Shown in pieces: positions 17,368-25,683 of a stretch of 64,000 nucleotides of DNA. The DNA is from CAVQUE01 sp046290435 (GTDB taxonomy: Bacteria > Actinomycetota > Acidimicrobiia > Acidimicrobiales > UBA8592). The stretch lies in the NCBI GenBank assembly GCA_046290435.1, contig JBKAGO010000002.1, forward strand, positions 1-64,000, read 5' to 3'. Numbering within the stretch: position 1 is the stretch's first letter; every line of letters begins with the position of its first letter. The notes under the pieces are model-generated. The model had not been told where the DNA came from and did not search any database. It saw only the letters and a list, made by a program, of their open reading frames with translations. The position numbers were made by a program, and so were the translations under genes.

Positions 17368-18180
17368 CTACCCGAAGCGCTGCTCGAGCCAGAGCGCGAC
17401 GCCGTCGTCGTCGTTGGATGCGGCGAACTCGTCGGCGGCGGACTTGGCGGCGTCTGCGGCATTGGCCATCGCGACGCCGTGGCCGGCCCACGCCAGCAGC
17501 TCGGCGTCGTTGACCTCGTCGCCGAAGGCCACCACGCCGCTGCGGTCGACGCCGAGCGATGCAGCCAGCTCGGCGACAGCGACGGACTTGTCGACCCCGG
17601 CGACACCGATCTCACAGAACGCCAGACCCGAGTGCTGCACGGTGACATCGCCGTCGACGGCGCTGCGCAGCCGGGCGGCCAGACCGGCGATGTCGTCGTC
17701 GTAGTCGTCGTGGAAGGCGATGATCTTGCGCACCGCACCCCGTTCGGGGAGCAGCGCCAGGACGTCGTCGACGGGCCGGCCGATCGGTACCCCCGGCGGC
17801 AACCGGCGGTCCCAGCCGGGCTCTGACTTCGCGCCGGCCTCGAACTCGAGGGCGAACCCGATGCCGGGCAACTCGTCGCGCAACCGGGGCACGAGATCTG
17901 CGGCCATGCCGTCGCGCAGGAACACGTTGCGGATCACCGAGCCGTCGTCGACACGCACGGTCATGGCCCCGTTGGAACAGACCGCCCAACGGGCCGAGCC
18001 CAGCGTACCGACCGTGCGTTCGGCCACCATCCACGGCCGCCCGGTGGCGACCACGATGTGCACGCCGGCGGCAGCAGCTGCTGCGACCGCAGCGATGGTA
18101 CGCGGCCGCACGGTCCCGCCCGGATCGGCGAGCGTGCCGTCGACGTCGAGCGCCAACAGCGCGATCTGTTCGGGCGTCAC
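17368..18180 (-). CDS. HAD-superfamily phosphatase, Cof type
   Basis: 270 residues from GTG 18180, which overlaps the stop of the upstream secreted-protein gene (GTGA). Motif I is DVDGT at residues 12-16 (nucleophile Asp12), motif II lies in VVATGRP, and motif IV is GDEVNDAELLAWAG near the C-terminus. This arrangement, with a type IIB cap between, is that of Cof/YbiV-like sugar-phosphate or flavin-precursor phosphatases. The substrate cannot be predicted. Spacing from the molybdoenzyme gene downstream is 48 bases, so they could share a transcript, but no functional tie is evident. Confidence 0.85.
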   Translation of the reverse strand: MTPEQIALLALDVDGTLADPGGTVRPRTIAAVAAAAAAGVHIVVATGRPWMVAERTVGTLGSARWAVCSNGAMTVRVDDGSVIRNVFLRDGMAADLVPRLRDELPGIGFALEFEAGAKSEPGWDRRLPPGVPIGRPVDDVLALLPERGAVRKIIAFHDDYDDDIAGLAARLRSAVDGDVTVQHSGLAFCEIGVAGVDKSVAVAELAASLGVDRSGVVAFGDEVNDAELLAWAGHGVAMANAADAAKSAADEFAASNDDDGVALWLEQRFG

Positions 18181-19448
18181 GACCGGCGGGGGCGGATGCG
18201 GACGGTGACCTCGTCGGACCACTCGCCGGCGGTGACCCGGATGGCCCGCACCTGGCACGTCCAGCGCCCGGCTGCGAGCTTGCGCACCACGATGCGGGGG
18301 CGCCGGCTCTCGACGGTCCGGACACGGTTGCGGCGGGTGCACTCGGCCTCGTAGGACCGGGCCGCCTTCATCGGTGCGACCCGCACCACCGCACGACGCT
18401 GCCGGGGGATGACCCGTACGTTGCGCGGCGCCCGCAGCGTGCGCCGGGCCTGGATGGAGAACGTCGGGCTCGAATACGTGAAGTCGGCGTAGTCGATCCG
18501 CACGCCACCGTCGACACGCCGGCTGTCGACCCGGACCCGCTCGCGCCCGCTGTCGTCGCTGCGGATGAGCACCAGCGCGTTCGACCGGGCCAGCGCCTCG
18601 GGATCGGCACCCCACGCCTCGGTGATCAAGGCGTCGGGCACGAAGGCCGAGAAGAAGCCAAGGTTCAGCTCGCCCGTCGAGGTCAGGTGCGGTCCGGCGA
18701 GATCGAAGTTGATCGACCGAGCCTCGGGGTCGTAGTACCCGTTGGAGAACGTCGAGGCGTTGGTGGCGACCCACGACCCCGTCTCGAGCTCACGGATCCG
18801 CTCCGTGTCCTCCGGAGTGAAGATGGGAGCGATCGCCCAGACCACGGCGCTCGCCCGCGACACGTAGTCCCGGTCACCTCGTTCGACGCTGCAGTCGTCG
18901 AACGTGCACGCCCCCGATATCGACGAACCCATCGTGGTGAGAGCGAACGTCATCGTCCACCCGTCGGACCCGAGGGCGCGGCTCCATTCCTGCACCCGTG
19001 CCGAGCTGCTCATGGTGGGTGGCGGCTCCCAGGAGCCGGTGTTGACGACGATGCGCATCGCCGTGCCCGCCGGCACGGTGGGGGCGAGCTCCTGGGAGTA
19101 CACGTCGGGGGACTCCTCCAACAACACCTGCAGGTTGAGCGAGTCGCGCGTCGCCCACGACGCCCACAGCTCGGCCCAGACGACGATGTCCGACGGCGGC
19201 GGGCCGAACAGCCCCGAGCCCCCCGTGTCCATCTCGAACGACACGATGCAGAACTGGCGGCGTTCGTCCGAACACGGCGGGAAACGCTCGCGGTCGTCGG
19301 GCAGCGCCTGACGTGACGACGGCGCGGCTGCGGCTGCTCCGTTCATGTCGGACTCACCGGCTCCGGCGCCTGCAGGCGCCAGCGACAGCAACGTCGCGAC
19401 GATGACCACCACCACCAGTACCGCTCGGAACCGTTCCCGCATACGCAT
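18177..19448 (-). CDS. Secreted protein with C-terminal fibronectin-III-like domain
   Basis: 423 residues from ATG 19448. A signal peptide with hydrophobic core AVLVVVVIVATLLSLAPAGAGA is followed by an unrecognised extracellular region (~35-325) with two cysteine pairs (PPCSDERRQFC; CTFDDC). A C-terminal ~90-residue beta domain resembles fibronectin type III (APRNVRVIPRQRRAVVRV...YEAECTRR...WTCQVRAI). No catalytic motif is recognised. It is translationally coupled to the HAD gene downstream. An in-frame start eight codons earlier is possible but would spoil the signal peptide. Confidence 0.7.
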   Translation of the reverse strand: MRMRERFRAVLVVVVIVATLLSLAPAGAGAGESDMNGAAAAAPSSRQALPDDRERFPPCSDERRQFCIVSFEMDTGGSGLFGPPPSDIVVWAELWASWATRDSLNLQVLLEESPDVYSQELAPTVPAGTAMRIVVNTGSWEPPPTMSSSARVQEWSRALGSDGWTMTFALTTMGSSISGACTFDDCSVERGDRDYVSRASAVVWAIAPIFTPEDTERIRELETGSWVATNASTFSNGYYDPEARSINFDLAGPHLTSTGELNLGFFSAFVPDALITEAWGADPEALARSNALVLIRSDDSGRERVRVDSRRVDGGVRIDYADFTYSSPTFSIQARRTLRAPRNVRVIPRQRRAVVRVAPMKAARSYEAECTRRNRVRTVESRRPRIVVRKLAAGRWTCQVRAIRVTAGEWSDEVTVRIRPRRS

Positions 19449-19484
19449 GGCCGAACGGTAGACCCACCGCACCGCGCGATGGAT

Positions 19485-19538
19485 GATGGTGGTGGCGGCG
19501 GTGGTGGCGGTGGTGGTGGTGGTGGTGGTGGTGGCGGT
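19485..19538. repeat. GGT/GGC trinucleotide microsatellite
   Basis: An almost pure run of GGT and GGC triplets on the + strand (ACC/GCC on the other), in the 130-base space between the LEH-like gene (which ends at 19579) and the secreted-protein gene that starts at 19448. It is prone to slippage and could form G-quadruplexes on one strand. Confidence 0.85.
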
Positions 19539-19578
19539 GAACGAGCCGAGTCGACGTCGAGGCCGCGACGGGTTGGAG

Positions 19579-19953
19579 TCAGGTCTGGTCGGTGTACGTC
19601 TTCAGGTCGAAGTAGTCGCGCCAGAGCGAGATCTTGCCGTCGGTGATCTCGAACACCCCGCACACCGGGATCTCGAGCCACTTGCCGTCGGTGCAGAACC
19701 GGTCGAGACGCTCGTTGAACACGACGTTGCCGGTGGCGGCGCTGCGATGGACGATCCAGTCGATCTCCTCGCAGGCACCCATCATCGGCTCGAGCAGCCC
19801 CTTGATGGCCTCGGGCCCGTGAACCTTGAGCATCGGGACGTTGTCGTATTCGCAGTCGTCGCTGACCAGCGCAATGGCGTCGTCGAAGCGCTTGGTGACC
19901 AGCGCATCGAGGAACGCGTCGACGATCTCGGCCGCGGTGCTGGGCGCGCTCAT
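19579..19953 (-). CDS. Limonene-1,2-epoxide hydrolase/SnoaL-like protein
   Basis: 124 residues, a full-length small alpha+beta barrel of the LEH/SnoaL-like group. The catalytic Arg-x-Asp...Asp set known from limonene epoxide hydrolase is recognisable: the RLD within NERLDRF, and the last Asp within WRDYFD. The characteristic GVFEITDGKI segment is also present. Such proteins open epoxides or act on polyketide-like rings in the cytosol. It ends the minus-strand catabolic run with the nitroreductase 50 bases upstream, which fits degradation of a terpenoid or ring compound. Substrate is inference only. Confidence 0.75.
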   Translation of the reverse strand: MSAPSTAAEIVDAFLDALVTKRFDDAIALVSDDCEYDNVPMLKVHGPEAIKGLLEPMMGACEEIDWIVHRSAATGNVVFNERLDRFCTDGKWLEIPVCGVFEITDGKISLWRDYFDLKTYTDQT

Positions 19954-20002
19954 GGCTTCGCCCTCATGGCCTGACGGCCGGGCCGGGCGGCCCCCGCTTC
20001 GC

Positions 20003-20677
20003 TCATGCCCACGGAGCGGCGCCGCCCCAGCTGTCCCAGTGCAGGACCGTCTCGATGGGCGGGCGCTTGGCGGGCTTGAAGTCGGTGCCCTGGCTGTACC
20101 CGCAGGTGATCAGCGCGCACTGGGTGTAGTTCTCGTAGTCGATGCCGAGGACCTCGGCGGCCTGCTGTTCGAACATCAGGTGGATGGTGGTCCAGGCCGT
20201 GCCCAGGCCCCGCTCTCGCGCCGCGAGCATGAAGCTCCACGCGCCGGGCAGGATCGAGCCCAGCATCGACGTGGCCGCCATCGCCGGCAGGCCGTCCATG
20301 CGGCCCGGCAGGATCGGGATCATCATCACCGGCACCCGGTGGAAGTTCTCCGCCAGGTACTCGGCCGAGTTGAGCACGCGGTCCTGTTGGGCGGCCCGGG
20401 CGGGATCGCCGCCGGTGTCGACGGTGCCGACGCTGCCCTGCATCGTCACGTACTGCGCCCAACCCTGGCGGTAGAGGTCGCCGATGGCCTGGCGCTTGTC
20501 GGCGTCGGTGACCACCATCCACTGCCACGACTGCATGTTGGAGCCGGTCGGCGACTGCACCGCCGACTCGAGGCACTCCTTGATGACCTCGGGTTCGACG
20601 GGCCTGTCGAAGTCGAGACGCTTGCGGACGGCCCTGGTGGTGGCCAGGACCTCGTCGACGCTGAGGCCGAGTTTCAT
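20003..20677 (-). CDS. Nitroreductase-family FMN oxidoreductase
   Basis: 224 residues from ATG 20677. Typical nitroreductase features are the N-terminal TTRAVRKRLDFDRPV (FMN phosphate binding by the Arg residues), SPTGSNMQSWQWMVV, and the ARERGLGTAWTT segment near residue 160. The family uses FMN and NAD(P)H to reduce nitro groups, quinones, enones or iodinated rings. A clear paralogue is encoded at 25684 at the other end of this gene region. The gene follows the SDR gene across an 82-base space that holds a 15-bp tandem repeat. The substrate is unknown. Confidence 0.88.
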   Translation of the reverse strand: MKLGLSVDEVLATTRAVRKRLDFDRPVEPEVIKECLESAVQSPTGSNMQSWQWMVVTDADKRQAIGDLYRQGWAQYVTMQGSVGTVDTGGDPARAAQQDRVLNSAEYLAENFHRVPVMMIPILPGRMDGLPAMAATSMLGSILPGAWSFMLAARERGLGTAWTTIHLMFEQQAAEVLGIDYENYTQCALITCGYSQGTDFKPAKRPPIETVLHWDSWGGAAPWA

Positions 20678-20707
20678 GATGATTGCTCCCCCATCGGGTT
20701 GTTGGAT

Positions 20708-20752
20708 GATGCGTTGGCTGATGATGCGTTGGGTGGTGATGCGTTGGGTGGT
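20708..20752. repeat. Tandem repeat, 15-bp unit, 3 copies
   Basis: Three head-to-tail copies of GATGCGTTGG(C/G)TG(A/G)T, flanked by degenerate copies, in the 82-base space between the SDR stop (20760) and the nitroreductase start (20677). Unit length is a multiple of three, and the minus strand reads an open SPPNA/SANA-like repeat in one frame. Confidence 0.85.
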
Positions 20753-20759
20753 GTTGTGT

Positions 20760-21551
20760 TCATTCGTCTTCGGGGGGCGTGTAGTGCCAGCCCCGTTGGG
20801 TGCGGCCGCCTGCGACCAAGATGTTGCGGCCGGTGACCCAGCGCGCCGCCGGGCTCGCCAGGTAGACGACGGCAGCGGCGATGTCGTCGGGCGTGCCCAT
20901 GAAGCCCAGCGGGATGGTCTTGGCGATCTCGTCCTCGGCGCCACCGGTGCCGAGGACCTCGGCGAAGGCCTCGGTGGCCACCGGCCCGGGCGACACGGCG
21001 TTGACCCGCACCTTCGGGGCCAGCTCGAGCGAGAGCGTCTCGGTCATGTTGAGCATCCCGGCCTTGGCCGCGGCGTAGGGCCCGGTGAAGGGTGACCCCC
21101 GCATCCCGGCGCCTGACGCGATGTTGATGATCGACCCGCCGTCGCCCATGTGCTTCACCGCGGCCTTGACGCCCTGGAAAGCGGTGGTGAGGTTGAGCTC
21201 GAGCATGTCGCGGAAGATCTCGTCGGGCGTGTCGACCAGGGTGCGGGTGCGCTTCTCGTCGGAACCACCGACGTTGTTGACCCAGCAGTCGAGGCGACCG
21301 AGTTCGGCCACGGCGAGCTCGGCGAGCTCCTCGGAGCGGTTGCGGATGTCGGCGGCGAACACGACGGCTCGCCGGCCCCGCTCGACGACACCTGCGGCGG
21401 TCTCGTCGAGGTCGGCGTGGCGGCGGGCGTTGAGCACGACGTCGCAACCGGCATCGGCCAGACCCCACGCGATACCTCGTCCGATCCCCTGTCCGGAACC
21501 GGTGACCACGGCCACCTGGCCATCCATCCGGAACTGATCGAGAAGACTCAC
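20760..21551 (-). CDS. Short-chain dehydrogenase/reductase (SDR)
   Basis: 263 residues, a classical SDR. The dinucleotide-binding motif TGSGQGIG is at residues 17-24, NNVGG replaces the usual NNAG, the catalytic serine lies in NIASGAG, and the YxxxK pair is Tyr159/Lys163 (YAAAK). The start is GTG 21551. It oxidises or reduces a hydroxyl/keto group with NAD(P)(H) in the cytosol. It lies between an alpha/beta hydrolase gene and a nitroreductase in a run of minus-strand catabolic genes. Substrate is not predictable. Confidence 0.9.
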   Translation of the reverse strand: MSLLDQFRMDGQVAVVTGSGQGIGRGIAWGLADAGCDVVLNARRHADLDETAAGVVERGRRAVVFAADIRNRSEELAELAVAELGRLDCWVNNVGGSDEKRTRTLVDTPDEIFRDMLELNLTTAFQGVKAAVKHMGDGGSIINIASGAGMRGSPFTGPYAAAKAGMLNMTETLSLELAPKVRVNAVSPGPVATEAFAEVLGTGGAEDEIAKTIPLGFMGTPDDIAAAVVYLASPAARWVTGRNILVAGGRTQRGWHYTPPEDE

Positions 21552-21657
21552 GTCGCTGGCACTCCCGCGGTTGTCGATGCTGCGCGACGTTCGGTCGCAC
21601 CGGCGCCGAGGCTACCGGTCGCGAGCCCGGCGTGCCGCGGTCACACCCCTGCGGTGG

Positions 21658-22548
21658 TCAGGCGTCGTCGATGCTCGACAAGAAGTCGACGACAGCTGCG
21701 GTGAAGACGTCGTTGCGATCGCCGGCCACCATGTGCCCGGCACCGCTGACGTCGACGAAACGGGCGTGCGGGAACTCCTCGAGGAACTGCCGGGCGCCAT
21801 CTTCGGTGACGAGGTCGCTCATCCGGCCGCGCACCAGCAGCATCGGGACCCGGACGCGGCCGAGCACCTCGGCCATCAGATCGCCGTTGCGGACCTGACG
21901 GGTCCGCAACGTGTCGGGATCCTCGGCGGACCCGAGCATCTTCGGGTCCCAGTGCCAGTACCAGCGGTCACCGCGGCGGCGCAGGTTCTTCTCGAGCCCC
22001 GAGAGGTCGGTGGGCCGGGGACGGTGCGGGTTGTAGGCCGCGATGGCGTCGGCCACCTCGTCGAGGCTGGCGAAACCCTGGTCGACGTTGGCGGTCATGA
22101 ACGACTTGACCCGGTCGGCGCCGTCGATGTTCATCCGCGGCACGATGTCGACGAGCACCAGGGCCCGGAGCGAACCGGGGCGCACCTCGCCCTCGAGCAT
22201 CATCGCCGTCATGCCTCCCAGCGACGCGCCCACCAGCACCGGGCGAACGGCCAGCAGCTCCAACAGCTCGGCGATGTCACCCGCGTAGTCCGTGAGCTCG
22301 TAGCCGCCGTCGGGCGCCCAGTCCGATTCGCCGTGGCCGCGAAGGTCGACGCTGATGGCGTGGCGTCCCGCCTCGGCCAGGATGCGAGCGGTCGACCCCC
22401 ACGAATGGCGGGTCTGGCCTCCGCCATGGAGGAACAGCACGGGGTCGTCGACACCGCCGGGGCCGTCCTGGCCCGGGTCGCCCCAGTGATCGGCCGCGAG
22501 GGTGATGCCCGACGACAGGGTGTAGTGCCTGCTGTGGTGGGTGGTCAC
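21658..22548 (-). CDS. Alpha/beta hydrolase
   Basis: 296 residues from GTG 22548, 11 bases after the CoA-transferase stop. The oxyanion segment is LFLHGGGQTRHSW, the nucleophile elbow is VGASLGG with Ser109, the acid region lies in VRGRMSDLV, and the catalytic His is in GAGHMVAGDRND. Length and motifs fit esterases, C-C hydrolases of ring-cleavage products, or epoxide-hydrolase-like enzymes; the sequence alone does not separate these. It probably shares a transcript with the upstream CoA transferase and P450 genes. Confidence 0.88.
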   Translation of the reverse strand: MTTHHSRHYTLSSGITLAADHWGDPGQDGPGGVDDPVLFLHGGGQTRHSWGSTARILAEAGRHAISVDLRGHGESDWAPDGGYELTDYAGDIAELLELLAVRPVLVGASLGGMTAMMLEGEVRPGSLRALVLVDIVPRMNIDGADRVKSFMTANVDQGFASLDEVADAIAAYNPHRPRPTDLSGLEKNLRRRGDRWYWHWDPKMLGSAEDPDTLRTRQVRNGDLMAEVLGRVRVPMLLVRGRMSDLVTEDGARQFLEEFPHARFVDVSGAGHMVAGDRNDVFTAAVVDFLSSIDDA

Positions 22549-22559
22549 GACGCCGAGCT

Positions 22560-23738
22560 TCAGACGACGGTGCCGGCGTCGCGCAGGGCTGCGATGGTGT
22601 CGTCGCCGTACCCGAGCTCGGCGAGGAGCTCGTCGGTGTGCTGGGCGTAGGCGGGCGCCGGGCGGGGCTCGCCGTCGCCATCGCCCTCGAAGCGTGCACC
22701 CGGGCGCGGCGAGCGCATCGGGCCCACGACGGGATGATCGACCACGCGCACGGCGTCGCGGGCCTGCACCTGCTCGTTGTCGGCGACCTCGTCGGGGGCC
22801 AGCACCGGCACCGCGGGCACGTCGGCCGCGACCAGACGGTCGAGGACCTCGGCCACCGGGAACCGGCCCACCATCTCGTCGAAGGCCTCGTACCACGCAG
22901 GCATGTTGGCGTTGCGGCCTGCGGCGGTGGCGAAGCGTTCGTCGACCGCGAGGTCGGGACGGTCCAGCGCGTTGCACAGCGCGGCCCACTGACCGTCGGT
23001 GCCGGCGGTGACCGACACCCAGCCGTCGGCGGCCGGAGTGAGCCGGTAGACGCCCAACAGGTTGGGCATGTGGACGGCGTCGTCGGACAGCACCGTGGCG
23101 TGCATCATCACGTCGGGCCAGTTGAACGCCAGGTTGGCCTCGAACATCGACAGCTCGATGTGTTGGCCTCTGCCGCTGCGCGACCGGGAGAACAGCGCTG
23201 CGGTGATGGCCTGGGAGGCGGTGAGCGCCGCCACCTTGTCGGCGACGAACCCCCGGATGAGGGTGGGGTTACCGTCGACGGTCTGGTTGCCGGCCCAACC
23301 GGCGAGGGCCTGGATGACCGGGTCGAACACCGGACGGTCGGCGTAGGGTCCGCTGCTGCCGAACCCCGACAGCGAGGCGTACACCAACGTCGGCACCCGT
23401 TCGAGCACGACGTCGGGACCGAACCCCAGACGGGCCACGGCGCCGGGACGGAACGCCTGGATGAACACGTCGGCGTCGGCGAGGAGCTTCCAGAGGATCT
23501 CCTTGCCGGTCTCGTCGGACAGGTCGAGCCCGATGGAGCGCTTCCCGGCGTTGGCGTTGGCGAACCAGCCGCTCATGCCGCCCTTCTGGCTGCCGTAGCG
23601 GCGCAGGTCGTCACCGCCGGTGGTGTTCTCGACCTTGACGATGTCGGCACCCTGGTTTGCCAACACGTTGGTCGATGCGGGTACGGCGATCATCGTCCCC
23701 ATCTCGACGATGCGGACGCCCTCGAGTGGTCCTGGCAC
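22560..23738 (-). CDS. Family III CoA transferase (CaiB/BaiF type)
   Basis: 392 residues, full length for this family. The N-terminal PLEGVRIVEMGTMIAVPAST and the segment DLSDETGKEILWKLLADADVFIQAFRPGA are hallmarks. Such enzymes move CoA between an acyl-CoA donor and a carboxylic acid, as in alpha-methylacyl-CoA racemase relatives, carnitine or oxalate metabolism. The location between a P450 and a hydrolase suggests activation of a carboxylate formed during side-chain or ring degradation. The gene begins 12 bases after the P450 stop. Confidence 0.9.
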   Translation of the reverse strand: MPGPLEGVRIVEMGTMIAVPASTNVLANQGADIVKVENTTGGDDLRRYGSQKGGMSGWFANANAGKRSIGLDLSDETGKEILWKLLADADVFIQAFRPGAVARLGFGPDVVLERVPTLVYASLSGFGSSGPYADRPVFDPVIQALAGWAGNQTVDGNPTLIRGFVADKVAALTASQAITAALFSRSRSGRGQHIELSMFEANLAFNWPDVMMHATVLSDDAVHMPNLLGVYRLTPAADGWVSVTAGTDGQWAALCNALDRPDLAVDERFATAAGRNANMPAWYEAFDEMVGRFPVAEVLDRLVAADVPAVPVLAPDEVADNEQVQARDAVRVVDHPVVGPMRSPRPGARFEGDGDGEPRPAPAYAQHTDELLAELGYGDDTIAALRDAGTVV

Positions 23739-23750
23739 GTGATCTCCCCT

Positions 23751-24983
23751 TCAGGTGGCGGCGGCCGGCGTGAACTCGAACCGCATGTCGTAGGCGGCCT
23801 GGAACGAGTTGCCCACCATCGCCGTGTAGGGGTGGGCGTCGGGGGCGAGGCGGATGTCGGGGCAACGCTCGACGATCAGCTGCGACCCGATGACGGCCTC
23901 GGTGCGGGCCAGCTCGTAGCCGATGCAGAAGTGCTTGCCGAGGCCGAACCCGAGGTGCCCCGAGCGTCCCGGCTGGTTGGAGCCACCCGAGCGCAGCTCC
24001 TTGCCCTCGTGCAGATCGGGGCGGTGCAGGTCGAAGGTGAGGGGATCGGCGAACACCGACGGGTCGAGGTTGGCCGCGCCGATCGACACCCGGACCCGGG
24101 CCCCGACCGGGATCTCGGTGCCGTACCACTCGACGGGCGCAGTGGTGAATCGGTCCTCGCTGGTGACCGGCGGGCTGCGGCGCATGGTCTCGCTGAACGC
24201 CGCGTCCCACAACGTGGGGTCGGCGACGACGGCATCGAAGCGCTCGCGCTCGGCGAACAGGTTGCACCACATGTTGGAGATCGCCTTGTCGGTGGTCTCG
24301 CCCCCGGCGATGAACAACAGGCCACAGAACGCCGTGATCTCGGTCGGGTCGAGGCGCTGACCCTCCACCTCCGCGCGGGCGATCTTCGCGATGTGGTCCA
24401 TGCGGGCGGGGTCGTCGACGTTCTGCAATGCCGGCGCGATGTGCGCGCAGAACGCCGCGTGGGCGGCGAGGCCCTTGTCGCGCAGGCCCTCGACAGGGGC
24501 GAGACCCATGATCATGTCGGTGACCCACTGGCGGAACAGGTCGCCGTCGCCGGCCATGCCCAACATCGCCGAGATGACATCGACGGGCAGCCGTGAGCTG
24601 AACTGGGCTACCAGGTCGAACGAGCCGTCGCCCTCGAAGCGCTCCACGAGGTTGGCCGCGCAGGCCGTGATCATGTCGCGGTAACCGGCGAGGCGCTTGC
24701 CCACGAAGTCCGGCGCCACGATGGACCGGCGCACGACGTGGCCGTGGTCGTCGCGCGAGATGAGCGTCGGCCCCAGCACCTGGCCGGTGCTGCCCTCGTA
24801 GGTCGCTGCCGAGTAGGTCTCGTGATCGGCGAACACGGCCGCGACGTCGTCGTATCGGGTGAGCCACCAGATGTCTGCGATGGGATCGTGGAACAGCGGA
24901 TGCTCGTCACGCATCTGCGCCCACACGGGTTCGGGGTTGCGGCGGTAGTCGTCGCCGTGGAGCGTCTCGGGCGCCAGCGTCAT
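23751..24983 (-). CDS. Cytochrome P450 (first)
   Basis: 410 residues, a soluble bacterial P450. The oxygen-binding I-helix reads GLLFIAGGETT (~220-230), the ExxR is ETMR and the haem-binding loop is FGLGKHFCIGYELAR (~345-359) with the axial Cys. It hydroxylates a lipophilic substrate using electrons from a ferredoxin; no ferredoxin gene lies nearby. It follows the CMD-like gene by 47 bases and precedes the CoA transferase by 12, so it is part of the catabolic operon. General resemblance is to actinobacterial steroid/terpenoid P450s, but I do not assign a CYP number. Confidence 0.93.
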   Translation of the reverse strand: MTLAPETLHGDDYRRNPEPVWAQMRDEHPLFHDPIADIWWLTRYDDVAAVFADHETYSAATYEGSTGQVLGPTLISRDDHGHVVRRSIVAPDFVGKRLAGYRDMITACAANLVERFEGDGSFDLVAQFSSRLPVDVISAMLGMAGDGDLFRQWVTDMIMGLAPVEGLRDKGLAAHAAFCAHIAPALQNVDDPARMDHIAKIARAEVEGQRLDPTEITAFCGLLFIAGGETTDKAISNMWCNLFAERERFDAVVADPTLWDAAFSETMRRSPPVTSEDRFTTAPVEWYGTEIPVGARVRVSIGAANLDPSVFADPLTFDLHRPDLHEGKELRSGGSNQPGRSGHLGFGLGKHFCIGYELARTEAVIGSQLIVERCPDIRLAPDAHPYTAMVGNSFQAAYDMRFEFTPAAAT

Positions 24984-25030
24984 GGTTCCACCCGCGTCAT
25001 CCGTGGACCTGCGTCAGCCGTGGACCGGCA

Positions 25031-25561
25031 TCACCCATGCACGTAGTGGGTGGGGTCGTCCTCTGGATCGGCCGTGCGGTTGACGGGGCAGTCGTTCGCG
25101 ATGTCGAGGATGGCCAGCACCCGGCCGATGCCGGTGCAGAAGCCGATGAGCGTGAGCAGCTCGAGGATCTGCTGATCCGTGTAGTGCTCCTTCATGCGCG
25201 CCCAGTACGCCTCGTCGGTGATCAGCGCCTCGTGATCGAGCGCGAACCGCTCGGCGGTCTCGGCCGCCAGCTTCTCGGCCTCGGAGAAGGCGCCGATCTC
25301 TGCGTACTCGGACACTCGGTGGTAGAGGTCCTCGTCGAGTCCTTGCTGCATCGCCGATGCAGACCGGGTGTCCATTCATATGTGGCACTGGTTGATCTGC
25401 GCCACACGCATGCGGGCGATCTCGCGCGCCCGCACGTCGAGCGAGATCTGTGTGTAGAGCGTCTTGCCGGTGATGCCGACGCCCTTGGCGAGGTCGGGCT
25501 GGAGCTGCCACATCCGGCTGCGCTCGAGGCCCTCGCCGTCGGGAATACTGATCCGTGCCAT
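25031..25561 (-). CDS. Carboxymuconolactone decarboxylase/AhpD-like protein with in-frame TGA (putative selenocysteine 62)
   Basis: Read through the TGA at 25378-25376, the frame gives one 176-residue CMD-family protein of normal length. ATG 25561 is preceded by GGGGGG. The N-terminal part ends INQCHI, then TGA, then MDTRSASAMQQGLDEDLY in the same frame. Family members have a redox CxxC here (INxCxxC(L/M)DTR type), so TGA sits exactly where the second Cys belongs (Cys59-x2-Sec62). A 7-bp hairpin with loop GGC lies 20 bases downstream, within the known geometry of bacterial SECIS elements. The alternative is a nonsense mutation giving two fragments, or restart at the ATG straight after the TGA. 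The family performs peroxide/disulfide chemistry or decarboxylation. It heads the P450/CoA-transferase operon. Selenocysteine machinery is not in this window. Confidence 0.75.
25346..25375 (-). promoter_or_regulatory. SECIS-like hairpin after in-frame TGA
   Basis: Reading the minus strand, a perfect stem CTGCATC/GATGCAG closes a three-base loop GGC at 25355-25353. Twenty bases separate the TGA from the loop. Bacterial SECIS models place the apical loop roughly 16-37 bases after UGA with a G among the first two loop bases; both hold. The stem also encodes SASAMQ, so coding constraint cannot be excluded. Confidence 0.6.
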
Positions 25562-25683
25562 GGTCCCCCCTGGGATCGGCGCCGTGGGCACCGAATTGAT
25601 CGACCGGTTAGTTTCAGATGCTAGCCACTCCACGACCGACGAGAAAGCGGCACCGCCCGACGGCCCGCCGCGCAGGGGGAATC

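Noticed and set aside
15307..17826. Plus-strand open frame opposite the molybdopterin oxidoreductase
   Set aside because: Same antisense artefact; the minus frame has the full Fe-S and molybdopterin motifs.
25031..25633. Two separate genes, or a frameshifted pseudogene, for the CMD-like protein
   Set aside because: Both halves lie in the same frame with only TGA between them and no lost residues; recoding or a single nonsense change explains it better. A nonsense mutation is kept as an alternative.
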